Shown piece by piece: positions 16,174 to 24,325 of a stretch of 64,000 nt of DNA. Below the pieces are notes generated by a model. That model saw only the letters and a program-made list of their open reading frames with translations, had not been told where the DNA came from and did no database searches. The stretch's first letter is position 1, and each line of letters opens with the position of its first letter. Origin of the DNA: Prevotella sp. UBA2725 (lineage in GTDB: Bacteria; Bacteroidota; Bacteroidia; Bacteroidales; Bacteroidaceae); the NCBI GenBank assembly GCA_002353825.1, contig DEKJ01000063.1, positions 85,597-149,596 on the forward strand, read 5' to 3'. The translations under genes were made by a program, and so were the position numbers.

Positions 16174-17916
16174 ATGAACTGGTCAACACATGAATTTATA
16201 TGGCTCGACTGGGTGGTCTTTGCCCTTGGCATTGCCTGCGTCGTAGGAGCCGTATGGCACGCTCTTCTCAAGGCTAAACGCGAATCAAAAGAAGCCAACA
16301 GTGAGGAGTTTCTCTATGGTAAAGGTGAGCCCTGGTGGGTCATCGGTATGGCTATCTTTGCTGCAAATATCGGTTCCGAGCACCTTGTAGGCCTCGCAGG
16401 AACAGGTGCACAGAACGGTGTAGGCATGGCCCACTGGGAGATGCAAGGCTGGATGATCCTGATCCTCGGCTGGCTCTTCGTACCTTTCTATCAGTTGCTC
16501 AACAACAAGCTCGGTCGCATCATCACGATGCCAGAGTTCCTCAAATACCGTTACACCAAGCGCACGGGTACTTGGCTCTCCGTCATCACCCTCGTGGCTT
16601 ATATCCTGACAAAGGTCTCTGTGACGGCATACACCGGCGGTATCTTCTTCGAATACCTTCTCGGCTTGCCGTTCTGGTACGGTGCCCTCGGACTGATCAT
16701 CATCACTGCAATCTTCACGATTCTCGGTGGTATGAAAGGTGTGATGACACTGTCCGCTATCCAGACGCCTATCCTCATCATCGGTTCGTTCCTTGTGCTC
16801 TTCCTCGGTCTCGCAACACTCGGCGGAGGCAGCATCACCCAGGGTTGGACAAACATGATGAACTACTGCTCACAGCTTCACGACGGTTACGGCACTACCC
16901 ATATGTTCCACTGGGCTACGATCAACGCCTCTGGCCATCCCGATCCGCTCTATCATGAGTATCCAGGCTTTGTCGTGTTCCTCGGCGCTTCTATCATCGG
17001 CTTCTGGTACTGGTGCACCGACCAGCACATCGTTCAGCGAGTGCTTGGCCAGAAGAAAGGTGAGGACAACAGAGTGGTCATGCGCCGTGCACGTCGTGGT
17101 ACGATCTGCGCCGGTTACTTCAAGATCCTCCCTGTGTTCATGTTCCTCATCCCGGGTATGGTAGCAGCAGCTCTTTCCGCTAAAGGCATGTTCCACATGG
17201 GTGACACCGATGGTGCCTACGCTTACATGGTGAAAGATATTCTTCCCGCAGGTGTCAAAGGACTCGTCACGGTAGGCTTTGTCTGCGCCCTCGTCACTTC
17301 GCTTGCAGCCTTCTTCAACTCCTGCGCTACCCTCTTCACAGAGGACTTCTACAAACCCCTCCGTCCAGGTAAGAGTGAGGCTCACTATATCTTCGCAGGC
17401 CGTGCGGCTACCGTAGCTATCGTAGTCATCGGTATCATCTGGATCCCGGTCATGATGAGTCTGGGTAAGCTCTATAGCTATCTGCAAGGCATCCAAAGCC
17501 TGCTCGCTCCTGCTATGGTTGCAACCTTCTTCCTCGGCATCTTCTTCAAGCGCATCACCCCGAAAGCCGGCGAATGGGGCCTTATCGTGGGCTTCCTCAT
17601 CGGTATGCTTCGCCTGTTGACGAATGTGCTGACCGATACCGGCAATGCTCCTATGGATGGAGCCTTCTGGAACGCAACGACATGGTTCTGGCAGACCAAC
17701 TGGCTCGTCTTCGAGTGCTGGCTCCTCGTATTCATCGTCGCTTTCATGTTCGTCGTCTCGATGTTCACACCGAAGCCCAGTGCTGAGCAGGTGGCAGCCA
17801 TTACATTCACAGCCGACTACAAACGTCAGATCCGTGAGAGCTGGGATTGGAAAGATGTAGTAGGTTCCTTAGGTGTGCTCGCACTCTGCGGAGCTTTCTA
17901 CTGGTACTTCTTCTAA
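16174..17916 (+). CDS. Sodium/sugar symporter (SSS family), probable arabinose importer
   Basis: 580 residues with about 14 membrane segments. SSS-family signatures are present: SEEFLYGKGEPWWVIGMAIFAANIGSE split over residues 40-70, GLAGTGAQNGVGMAHWE, and the WYWCTDQHIVQRVLG segment of sugar symporters. Position between galM and araR in an arabinose operon points to Na+-driven uptake of L-arabinose across the inner membrane. The exact substrate is inferred from context only. Confidence 0.9.
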   Translation: MNWSTHEFIWLDWVVFALGIACVVGAVWHALLKAKRESKEANSEEFLYGKGEPWWVIGMAIFAANIGSEHLVGLAGTGAQNGVGMAHWEMQGWMILILGWLFVPFYQLLNNKLGRIITMPEFLKYRYTKRTGTWLSVITLVAYILTKVSVTAYTGGIFFEYLLGLPFWYGALGLIIITAIFTILGGMKGVMTLSAIQTPILIIGSFLVLFLGLATLGGGSITQGWTNMMNYCSQLHDGYGTTHMFHWATINASGHPDPLYHEYPGFVVFLGASIIGFWYWCTDQHIVQRVLGQKKGEDNRVVMRRARRGTICAGYFKILPVFMFLIPGMVAAALSAKGMFHMGDTDGAYAYMVKDILPAGVKGLVTVGFVCALVTSLAAFFNSCATLFTEDFYKPLRPGKSEAHYIFAGRAATVAIVVIGIIWIPVMMSLGKLYSYLQGIQSLLAPAMVATFFLGIFFKRITPKAGEWGLIVGFLIGMLRLLTNVLTDTGNAPMDGAFWNATTWFWQTNWLVFECWLLVFIVAFMFVVSMFTPKPSAEQVAAITFTADYKRQIRESWDWKDVVGSLGVLALCGAFYWYFF

Positions 17917-17922
17917 ATAGTT

Positions 17923-18600
17923 ATGCAAAAATATTATAGTCAACATACTAAATTCTATGTCAGTGTAGACTGCATCGTCTTTGGCTTCGATGGCTCGCAG
18001 CTTGAGGTTCTCATCGGCAAACGTCAGATGGACCCGGGCCGCGGAGAGTGGTCACTCTATGGCGGCTTCCTTGGCGAGAAAGAAAGCCTTGATGATGCAG
18101 CCCACCGCACGCTGCTTGAACTGACAGGCCTCGACGAGATGTACATGCGGCAAGTCGGTGCCTTTGGTGAGGTTGATCGTGACCCGGGTGACCGAGTGGT
18201 GTCTATCGCCTACTGTGCGCTCATCAATGTTAAGGACTACGACGACTCTCTGAGAGAAAAGTACGGACTCGAATGGGTCACACTCGACAAACTCCCGGAG
18301 ATGTTCTCCGATCACCGTATAATGATTCACAACGCTGTTATGCAGCTCCGCAGACGTATCTACAACAGACCTTTGAGCTTCAATCTCCTGCCGGAGATGT
18401 TCACACTCACACAGTTGCAGCATGTCTTTGAGGCTGTCTTGGGCGAGCCTATCGACAAGCGCAACTTCCGTAAACGTATCAAGCAAACAGATTTCGTGCA
18501 ACAGACAGATATGATCGATCATACGACGTCACGTTCAGGAGCGATGCTCTATCGGTTCAACAAAGAGAAATATCAAGAAGATCAGAATTTTAAATTATAG
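17923..18600 (+). CDS. araR: Nudix-fold transcriptional regulator of arabinose use (AraR)
   Basis: 225 residues. An N-terminal Nudix domain (about 8-145) is joined to a C-terminal winged helix (about 150-215, FTLTQLQHVFEAVLGEP then KRNFRKRIKQ). The Nudix box is degenerate: in GGFLGEKESLDDAAHRTLLE the catalytic REUXEE block reads RTLLEL, so hydrolysis is probably lost and the domain likely senses a sugar. The Bacteroides AraR repressors that respond to L-arabinose have this build. It lies 6 bp after the symporter and 13 bp before araD. A likely operator is at 14875-14893. Confidence 0.9.
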   Translation: MQKYYSQHTKFYVSVDCIVFGFDGSQLEVLIGKRQMDPGRGEWSLYGGFLGEKESLDDAAHRTLLELTGLDEMYMRQVGAFGEVDRDPGDRVVSIAYCALINVKDYDDSLREKYGLEWVTLDKLPEMFSDHRIMIHNAVMQLRRRIYNRPLSFNLLPEMFTLTQLQHVFEAVLGEPIDKRNFRKRIKQTDFVQQTDMIDHTTSRSGAMLYRFNKEKYQEDQNFKL

Positions 18601-18613
18601 GTGATAATATATT

Positions 18614-19321
18614 ATGCTTGAAGAACTTAAAGCAAAGGTATGTAAGGCCAATCTCGACCTTGTAAAGCACAGACTCGTGCTCTTCACATGGGGTAATGTC
18701 TCAGGCATTGACCGTGAGAAAGGACTTGTAGTGATCAAGCCTTCCGGTGTCAGCTATGACACAATGAAACCTGAGGATATGGTCGTTGTAGACCTTAAGA
18801 CAGGAAAAGTAGTAGAAGGAGATCTCAATCCTTCCTCCGATACACCGACGCATCTCGTCATCTATCGTAACTTCCCCGAAGTTGGCGGTGTGGTGCACAC
18901 GCACTCTACCTACGCTACGGCATGGGCTCAGGCTGGCAAGGACATCCCGAACATCGGCACGACTCATGCCGACTACTTCCACGATGCCATTCCCTGCACC
19001 GACGACATGACGAAGGACATGATGGCTGAATACGAATACAACACAGGTGTAGTCATCATCAACCGGTTCAAGAAAGATCATATCAATCCCGTTCATACTC
19101 CGGGCGTACTGGTGAAGAACCACGGACCTTTCACATGGGGCAAAGATCCTGACGAAGCCGTCTATCACGCTGTGGTAGCTGAGCAGGTGGCAAAAATGGC
19201 CTTCATCTCTTTCTCTGTCAATCCGAACACAACGATGAACCCATTGCTCGTCGAGAAGCATTTCTCTCGCAAGCATGGTCCTAACGCTTATTACGGGCAG
19301 ATAAAGAAACAAAACAAATAA
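18614..19321 (+). CDS. araD: L-ribulose-5-phosphate 4-epimerase
   Basis: 235 residues, class II aldolase/adducin fold. It converts L-ribulose 5-phosphate to D-xylulose 5-phosphate, the last step of the arabinose pathway. The zinc ligands are H95 and H97 in VVHTHSTY and H170 in KNHGPF. FTWGNVSGID and KPSGVSYD bind the phosphate end, and NPSSDTPTH matches the family. The order ara epimerase-isomerase-kinase follows. Confidence 0.95.
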   Translation: MLEELKAKVCKANLDLVKHRLVLFTWGNVSGIDREKGLVVIKPSGVSYDTMKPEDMVVVDLKTGKVVEGDLNPSSDTPTHLVIYRNFPEVGGVVHTHSTYATAWAQAGKDIPNIGTTHADYFHDAIPCTDDMTKDMMAEYEYNTGVVIINRFKKDHINPVHTPGVLVKNHGPFTWGKDPDEAVYHAVVAEQVAKMAFISFSVNPNTTMNPLLVEKHFSRKHGPNAYYGQIKKQNK

Positions 19322-19355
19322 ACAGTATAAACTAGATAATAAACACTTAACAACA

Positions 19356-19454
19356 ATGGAGTTCTGTGCGTTGCCGTTTACGGCAACGATAGGTAACGAT
19401 AAGTCCTTTCGGCAACGCTCCGTGCTCCTCATAAAAACTAAAAGCTATGATTAA
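19356..19454 (+). other. Possible 32-codon upstream ORF overlapping the araA start
   Basis: ATG 19356 to TAA 19452-19454 overlaps the araA start (19447) in another frame. It spans a CGTTGCCG-ttta-CGGCAACG hairpin (19369-19388) and a third CGGCAACG at 19411. The peptide has no recognisable property. It may be a repeat that happens to be open, or a translational attenuator of araA. Confidence 0.25.
19369..19418. repeat. CGTTGCCG palindromic repeat in the araD-araA gap
   Basis: A perfect 8 bp stem with a 4-base loop (19369-19388), plus a further CGGCAACG at 19411-19418. It is the only sizeable gap (125 bp) inside the otherwise tight araR-araD-araA-araB series. Confidence 0.7.
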
Positions 19455-20991
19455 AGCATTTTCTAATTTCGAGATTTGGTGGGTAACAGGTGCACAGCTT
19501 CTTTACGGAGGCGATGCAGTGAAGCAGGTTGATGGTCATTCCAAGGAAATGGTGGAAGGTCTGAACAACTCCGGCCGTCTGCCTATCAAGGTGGTATATA
19601 AAGGTACAGCCAACAGCTCCAAGGAAGTGGCAGACGTCATGAACCGCGCTAACGTTGACGACAAGTGCGTAGGTGTCATCTGCTGGATGCATACCTTCTC
19701 TCCCGCTAAGATGTGGATCAAGGGTATGGAGATTCTCCGCAAGCCGCTGCTCCATTTCCACACACAATACAACGAGAAGATCCCGTATGAGACCATGGAT
19801 ATGGACTTCATGAATCTCAACCAGAGTGCTCATGGTGACCGTGAGTATGCTCATATCCTCTCTCGTCTGCGTAAGCCCCGCAAGACTGTTATCGGCTATT
19901 GGAAAGACCCCAAGACACAGGATCACATCGCTGTGTGGGAGCGTGTCTGCGCCGGTGTTGCTGATGCACAGGATTGCCTCATCATCCGCTTCGGCGATCA
20001 GATGAACAACGTGGCTGTGACCGATGGCGACAAGGTAGCTTTCGAGCAGGTCTTTGGTTATCATGTAGACTACGTACAGTTCTCAACCGTCCTCGAATAT
20101 TTCGACAAGATCAAGGATGCTGATGTCGATGCCCTCGTGCACGATGTCTACTTCAAGGAATATCAGGTAGCCGACAATCTGAAAGATGAGTCGACGGTTG
20201 AATACAAAAAGATCTGGAATGCAGCCAAGGCTGAGCTTACGATCCGTGCCGTGCTGAAGGCTTATGGTGCCAAGGGCTTCACAACGAACTTCGATGACCT
20301 CGGTGATGTTAATGTTGAGGAGACCGGTCATGGCTTCGATCAGATTCCAGGTCTCGCTTCTCAGCGTCTGATGCACGACGGCTACGGCTTCGGTGCTGAG
20401 GGTGACTGGAAGAGCGCTTGCCTCTATCGTACAACATGGTTCATGAGTCAGGGCCTTGAAGGCGGTACTTCCTTCCTTGAGGACTACACGCTTAACTTCG
20501 ATGGTGACAACACATCCATCCTTGAGAGCCACATGCTGGAGGTCTGCCCCGATATCGCAGAGGAGAAGCCCCGCTTGGAGGTTCACTTCCTCGGCATCGG
20601 CGTTCGCAAGACTCCTACAGCACGTCTCGTCTTCACGACCAAGCAGGGTCATGGTATCACAGCTACAGTGGTCGACATGGGCAACCGCTTCCGTCTCATC
20701 GCCAACGATGTCAACCTCATCAAGTCGAAGCCACTGCCTAAGCTCCCCGTTGCTTCTGCTCTGTGGATTCCGGAGCCAACCTTCGAAGTCGGCGTAGGAT
20801 GCTGGATGAATGCCGGCGGCACACACCACAGCTGCTTCTCCTTCGGTCTAACCGATGAGTACTGGCGCGACTTCGCCGAGATCTTCGATGTCGAGGCTTG
20901 CATCATCAACAAGAACACCGACTACGAGCAGTTCCGTAAGGAGCTCCGCTGGAACGAGGTTTACTATATGCTGAATAAAGCTCTGAGATAA
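19447..20991 (+). CDS. araA: L-arabinose isomerase
   Basis: 514 residues, close to the usual 500. It isomerises L-arabinose to L-ribulose with a divalent metal. The start FEIWWVTGAQLLYGGDAVKQ matches the N-terminal family signature. Other conserved parts are MHTFSPAKMWIKG, LLHFHTQYNEKIP, the Glu-containing FGAEGDWKSACLYR and the His-containing GGTHHSCFSFG near the C-terminus. Its stop codon overlaps the araB start (TAATG), so the two are translationally coupled. Confidence 0.97.
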   Translation: MIKAFSNFEIWWVTGAQLLYGGDAVKQVDGHSKEMVEGLNNSGRLPIKVVYKGTANSSKEVADVMNRANVDDKCVGVICWMHTFSPAKMWIKGMEILRKPLLHFHTQYNEKIPYETMDMDFMNLNQSAHGDREYAHILSRLRKPRKTVIGYWKDPKTQDHIAVWERVCAGVADAQDCLIIRFGDQMNNVAVTDGDKVAFEQVFGYHVDYVQFSTVLEYFDKIKDADVDALVHDVYFKEYQVADNLKDESTVEYKKIWNAAKAELTIRAVLKAYGAKGFTTNFDDLGDVNVEETGHGFDQIPGLASQRLMHDGYGFGAEGDWKSACLYRTTWFMSQGLEGGTSFLEDYTLNFDGDNTSILESHMLEVCPDIAEEKPRLEVHFLGIGVRKTPTARLVFTTKQGHGITATVVDMGNRFRLIANDVNLIKSKPLPKLPVASALWIPEPTFEVGVGCWMNAGGTHHSCFSFGLTDEYWRDFAEIFDVEACIINKNTDYEQFRKELRWNEVYYMLNKALR

Positions 20992-22583
20992 TGACTGCAA
21001 AAGAAACTATACAGCAGGGTAAGGCCATTCTCGGTATCGAGTTTGGCTCTACCCGTATCAAGGCAGTCCTCATCGATGATGAGAACAAGCCTATAGCGCA
21101 AGGCTCCCACACCTGGGAGAACCAGTTGGAGAATGGTCTGTGGACCTACAGCATCCAGGCTATCTGGGATGGCCTGCAGGACTGCTACGCTTCTTTGCGC
21201 AACGATGTGAAGACACAGTATGGCATCGAGATTGAAAACCTCGCAGCCATTGGCATCAGTGCCATGATGCACGGCTACATGGCATTCAATAAGAAAGAAG
21301 AGATTCTCGTGCCTTTCCGCACATGGCGTAACACAAACACCAGTAAGGCAGCAGCAAAACTGTCCGAGCTCTTCAACTTTAATATTCCTCTGCGCTGGAG
21401 CATCTCACACCTCTATGAGTGCATCCTTGACGGTGAGAGTCATGTAAAAGACATAGACTATCTCGCTACGCTCGACGCATATATCCACTGGCAGCTCACA
21501 GGTGAGCGTGTCACGGGTATCGGCGATGCTTCCGGCATGGTGCCTATCGATCCTAACACGAAGGATTACGACGAGGAGATGGTCAAGAAGTTTGATGCAC
21601 TCGTTGCACCCAAGGGCTATCCCTGGAAACTCCGCGATATTCTGCCAAAGGTGCTCGTAGCCGGACAAGAAGCAGGCAAACTCACAGAGAAAGGTGCCAA
21701 ACTCCTCGATCCTTCAGGTCTTCTGAAAGCTGGCATTCCGATGTGTCCGCCGGAGGGTGATGCAGGTACAGGTATGGCAGCAACCAATGCCGTTCGTCCT
21801 CGCACCGGTAACGTATCGTGTGGTACTTCTTCCTTCTCGATGATCGTGTTGGAGAAGAATCTCTCCAAGCCGTATAAGAGCATTGACATCGTAACGACAC
21901 CTGATGGCGCCCCAGTGGCTATGGTGCATTGTAACAACTGTACCTCGGATATCAACGCATGGGTGAACATCTTCAAGGAGTTCCAAGAGGCTATGGGACA
22001 GTCTGTGGACATGCACAAACTCTTCGAGGTGCTCTTCAAGGTAGGTGCCAAGGGTGATGCCGATTGCGGCGGACTGATGGCATACAACTATTTCTCAGGC
22101 GAGCCCGTGACTGGATTGAATGAAGGTCGCCCAATGATTGTTCGTTCTCCGAACGATAAGTTCTCATTGGCTAACTTCATGCGTGCCAACCTCTATGGCG
22201 CCGTTGCAGTGCTGAAGATTGGTAATGACATTCTCTTCAAGGATGAGAAAGTAGCTGTCGACCGTCTCACAGGTCATGGCGGTTACTTCACTACTCCGGA
22301 AGTGGGTCAGCGCATCCTCGCAGCAGCCCTCAACCTCCCCATCTCTGTCATGAAGACAGCTGGCGAAGGTGGTCCTTGGGGTATGGCACTCCTCGCTTCC
22401 TACCTCGTCAACAGTGAGAAACATCAGAGCCTCGCCGACTTCCTTGAGACAAAGGTCTTCGCTGGAAACAAAGGCACTGAGGTGAAACCCACTCAGGAGG
22501 AGGTCGACGGCTTCAATGCTTATATCGAGAGCTACAAGAAAGGCTTGGAAATTGAGCAAGCAGCCGTGAAATACAAGGAATAA
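20991..22583 (+). CDS. araB: FGGY-family carbohydrate kinase, ribulokinase of the Bacteroidota type
   Basis: 530 residues. It should phosphorylate L-ribulose to L-ribulose 5-phosphate with ATP. The N-terminal ILGIEFGSTRIKAVLIDDE is the phosphate-1 motif of FGGY kinases; the central GDASGMVPID and the C-terminal GEGGPWGMALLASYL correspond to the substrate and adenosine regions. The sequence looks closer to xylulokinase than to E. coli AraB, as in other Bacteroidota, so the ribulokinase role rests on its place between araA and the arabinosidase. Confidence 0.88.
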   Translation: MTAKETIQQGKAILGIEFGSTRIKAVLIDDENKPIAQGSHTWENQLENGLWTYSIQAIWDGLQDCYASLRNDVKTQYGIEIENLAAIGISAMMHGYMAFNKKEEILVPFRTWRNTNTSKAAAKLSELFNFNIPLRWSISHLYECILDGESHVKDIDYLATLDAYIHWQLTGERVTGIGDASGMVPIDPNTKDYDEEMVKKFDALVAPKGYPWKLRDILPKVLVAGQEAGKLTEKGAKLLDPSGLLKAGIPMCPPEGDAGTGMAATNAVRPRTGNVSCGTSSFSMIVLEKNLSKPYKSIDIVTTPDGAPVAMVHCNNCTSDINAWVNIFKEFQEAMGQSVDMHKLFEVLFKVGAKGDADCGGLMAYNYFSGEPVTGLNEGRPMIVRSPNDKFSLANFMRANLYGAVAVLKIGNDILFKDEKVAVDRLTGHGGYFTTPEVGQRILAAALNLPISVMKTAGEGGPWGMALLASYLVNSEKHQSLADFLETKVFAGNKGTEVKPTQEEVDGFNAYIESYKKGLEIEQAAVKYKE

Positions 22584-22601
22584 TTAACGACAATTCGAAG
22601 A

Positions 22602-24173
22602 ATGATCAAGAAATTATCTGTTATCCTCCTCGCCGCAGCATGCTCTCTTAATGCTGCAGCGCAGGATGCGACAATAACGATTCATGCTGACCAAGGCAAA
22701 TACAAAATCAATAAAGAGATCTACGGACAATTTGCTGAGCACCTCGGTTCCTGCATCTATGGCGGACTATGGGTAGGACCCTACAGTAAGATTCCTAATA
22801 AGCAAGGCTATCGCACAGATGTGTTCAATGCTCTCAAAGAGCTTAAAGTGCCGGTATTGCGCTGGCCCGGAGGCTGCTTCGCGGATGAATACCACTGGAT
22901 GGATGGTATTGGTCCACGCTCACAGCGCCCAAAGATGCAGAACAATAACTGGGGCGGCACTATCGAGGACAACTCTTTCGGTACCCACGAGTTTCTGAAT
23001 CTCTGCGAGATGCTCGGGGCTGAACCATACATCAGTGGAAACGTTGGCTCGGGTACTGTTGAGGAACTCGCCAAATGGGTGGAATATATGACCTCTGACG
23101 GTGACACGCCGATGGCTAACCTCCGCCGTAAGAACGGACGTGAGAAGTCGTGGAATGTCAAATATCTCGGAGTAGGCAACGAGAGTTGGGGCTGCGGTGG
23201 TAACATGCGCCCGGAATATTATGCAGATCTCTTCCGTCGTTATTCGACCTATTGCCGCAACTATGACAACCATCGTCTCTATAGAATTGCTTCAGGTGCC
23301 AGCGACTATGACTACAACTGGACGAAGGTGCTCATGGACCGCGTAGGCAACAGAATGTCAGGAATCTCACTCCATTACTACACTGTTAAGGACTGGAGCA
23401 GCCACAAAGGCTCAGCAACGAACTTCGACAATCAAGAGTATTACTGGACCATCTCTAAAGCGCTACAGATAGAGGATGTCATCAAGAAGCACTGTGCTAT
23501 CATGGATCAGAAAGATCCCGACAAGCATATCGGTCTGCTCGTAGACGAATGGGGTACCTGGTGGGATGAGGAACCCGGCACGATCCGCGGCCATCTCTAT
23601 CAGCAGAACTCCATGCGCGATGCCATGGTTGCTGCTCTCTCGCTCAATGTCTTCCAGCGCCACACCGACCGCATCAAGATGGCTAACATCGCACAGGTCG
23701 TCAATGTGCTTCAGTCGATGATCCTCACGGATACCGTTGGAACAGGTCACATGGTGCTCACACCGACCTACTACGTCTTCAAAATGTATCGCGGCTTCCA
23801 GGATGCTACCCACCTGCCTATCGACGTCAAGGAGGACTCCATCAATGTCACGGGCAACAAGATGTACAAGGCTGTGGACAAGAAAGTGCCAATGGTCTCT
23901 GCATCTGCCGCCAAGGAGAAAGACGGTAGCATCATCGTCTCTCTCGCTAACACCAGTCTCGACAAAGCACAGGAGGTAGAGCTGAACCTCGAAGGTGCCA
24001 ACGCCAAGAGCGTCAGCGGAAATATTCTTACGTGCAAGAAGATTAGTGACTACAACGACTTCTCCCATCCCGATGTCATCAAAGAGGTGGCATTCACGGA
24101 TGCCAAACTTAAGAAGAACGTTGTCAAAGTAAAGATACCTGCTAAATCAATTGTAGTTTTAAACATTAAATAA
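22602..24173 (+). CDS. Alpha-L-arabinofuranosidase, GH51
   Basis: 523 residues with a signal peptide (MIKKLSVILLAAACSLNAAAQ). It releases terminal arabinofuranose from arabino-oligosaccharides, probably in the periplasm. GH51 signatures are YGQFAEHLGSCIYGG and VLRWPGGCFADEYHW. The acid/base residue is E194 in VGNESWG and the nucleophile is E316 in LLVDEWGTWW. It is the last gene of the operon, 18 bp after araB, and links polysaccharide breakdown to arabinose catabolism. Confidence 0.95.
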   Translation: MIKKLSVILLAAACSLNAAAQDATITIHADQGKYKINKEIYGQFAEHLGSCIYGGLWVGPYSKIPNKQGYRTDVFNALKELKVPVLRWPGGCFADEYHWMDGIGPRSQRPKMQNNNWGGTIEDNSFGTHEFLNLCEMLGAEPYISGNVGSGTVEELAKWVEYMTSDGDTPMANLRRKNGREKSWNVKYLGVGNESWGCGGNMRPEYYADLFRRYSTYCRNYDNHRLYRIASGASDYDYNWTKVLMDRVGNRMSGISLHYYTVKDWSSHKGSATNFDNQEYYWTISKALQIEDVIKKHCAIMDQKDPDKHIGLLVDEWGTWWDEEPGTIRGHLYQQNSMRDAMVAALSLNVFQRHTDRIKMANIAQVVNVLQSMILTDTVGTGHMVLTPTYYVFKMYRGFQDATHLPIDVKEDSINVTGNKMYKAVDKKVPMVSASAAKEKDGSIIVSLANTSLDKAQEVELNLEGANAKSVSGNILTCKKISDYNDFSHPDVIKEVAFTDAKLKKNVVKVKIPAKSIVVLNIK

Positions 24174-24177
24174 TCAG

Positions 24178-24211
24178 TTGTGGACGGTCTTGTGGCCGCC
24201 CACACTCTTTT
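24178..24211 (+). terminator. Terminator of the arabinose operon, built from a GTGGCCGCC-type palindrome (copy 4)
   Basis: GTGGACGG (24180-24187) pairs with CCGCCCAC (24196-24203) with one mismatch, followed by ACTCTTTT. The core GTGGCCGCCCAC is the same as in the other dispersed copies, which suggests the repeat has been used as a terminator here. Confidence 0.7.
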
Positions 24212-24281
24212 ACATCCATATTTGTAACAAAAAGAAACCTTTTTGATACATTAAGTCCCCCATATTTAGCTCAAAAAGTGC

Positions 24282-24289
24282 TATCTTTG
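24282..24289 (+). promoter_or_regulatory. TAnnTTTG promoter of transketolase
   Basis: TATCTTTG followed by CAGCAG, 37 bp before the ATG at 24326. It excludes the alternative upstream start at 24278, which would overlap the promoter. Confidence 0.7.
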
Positions 24290-24325
24290 CAGCAGTCAAA
24301 AATTAATTTAGGAAAACATAAACCA

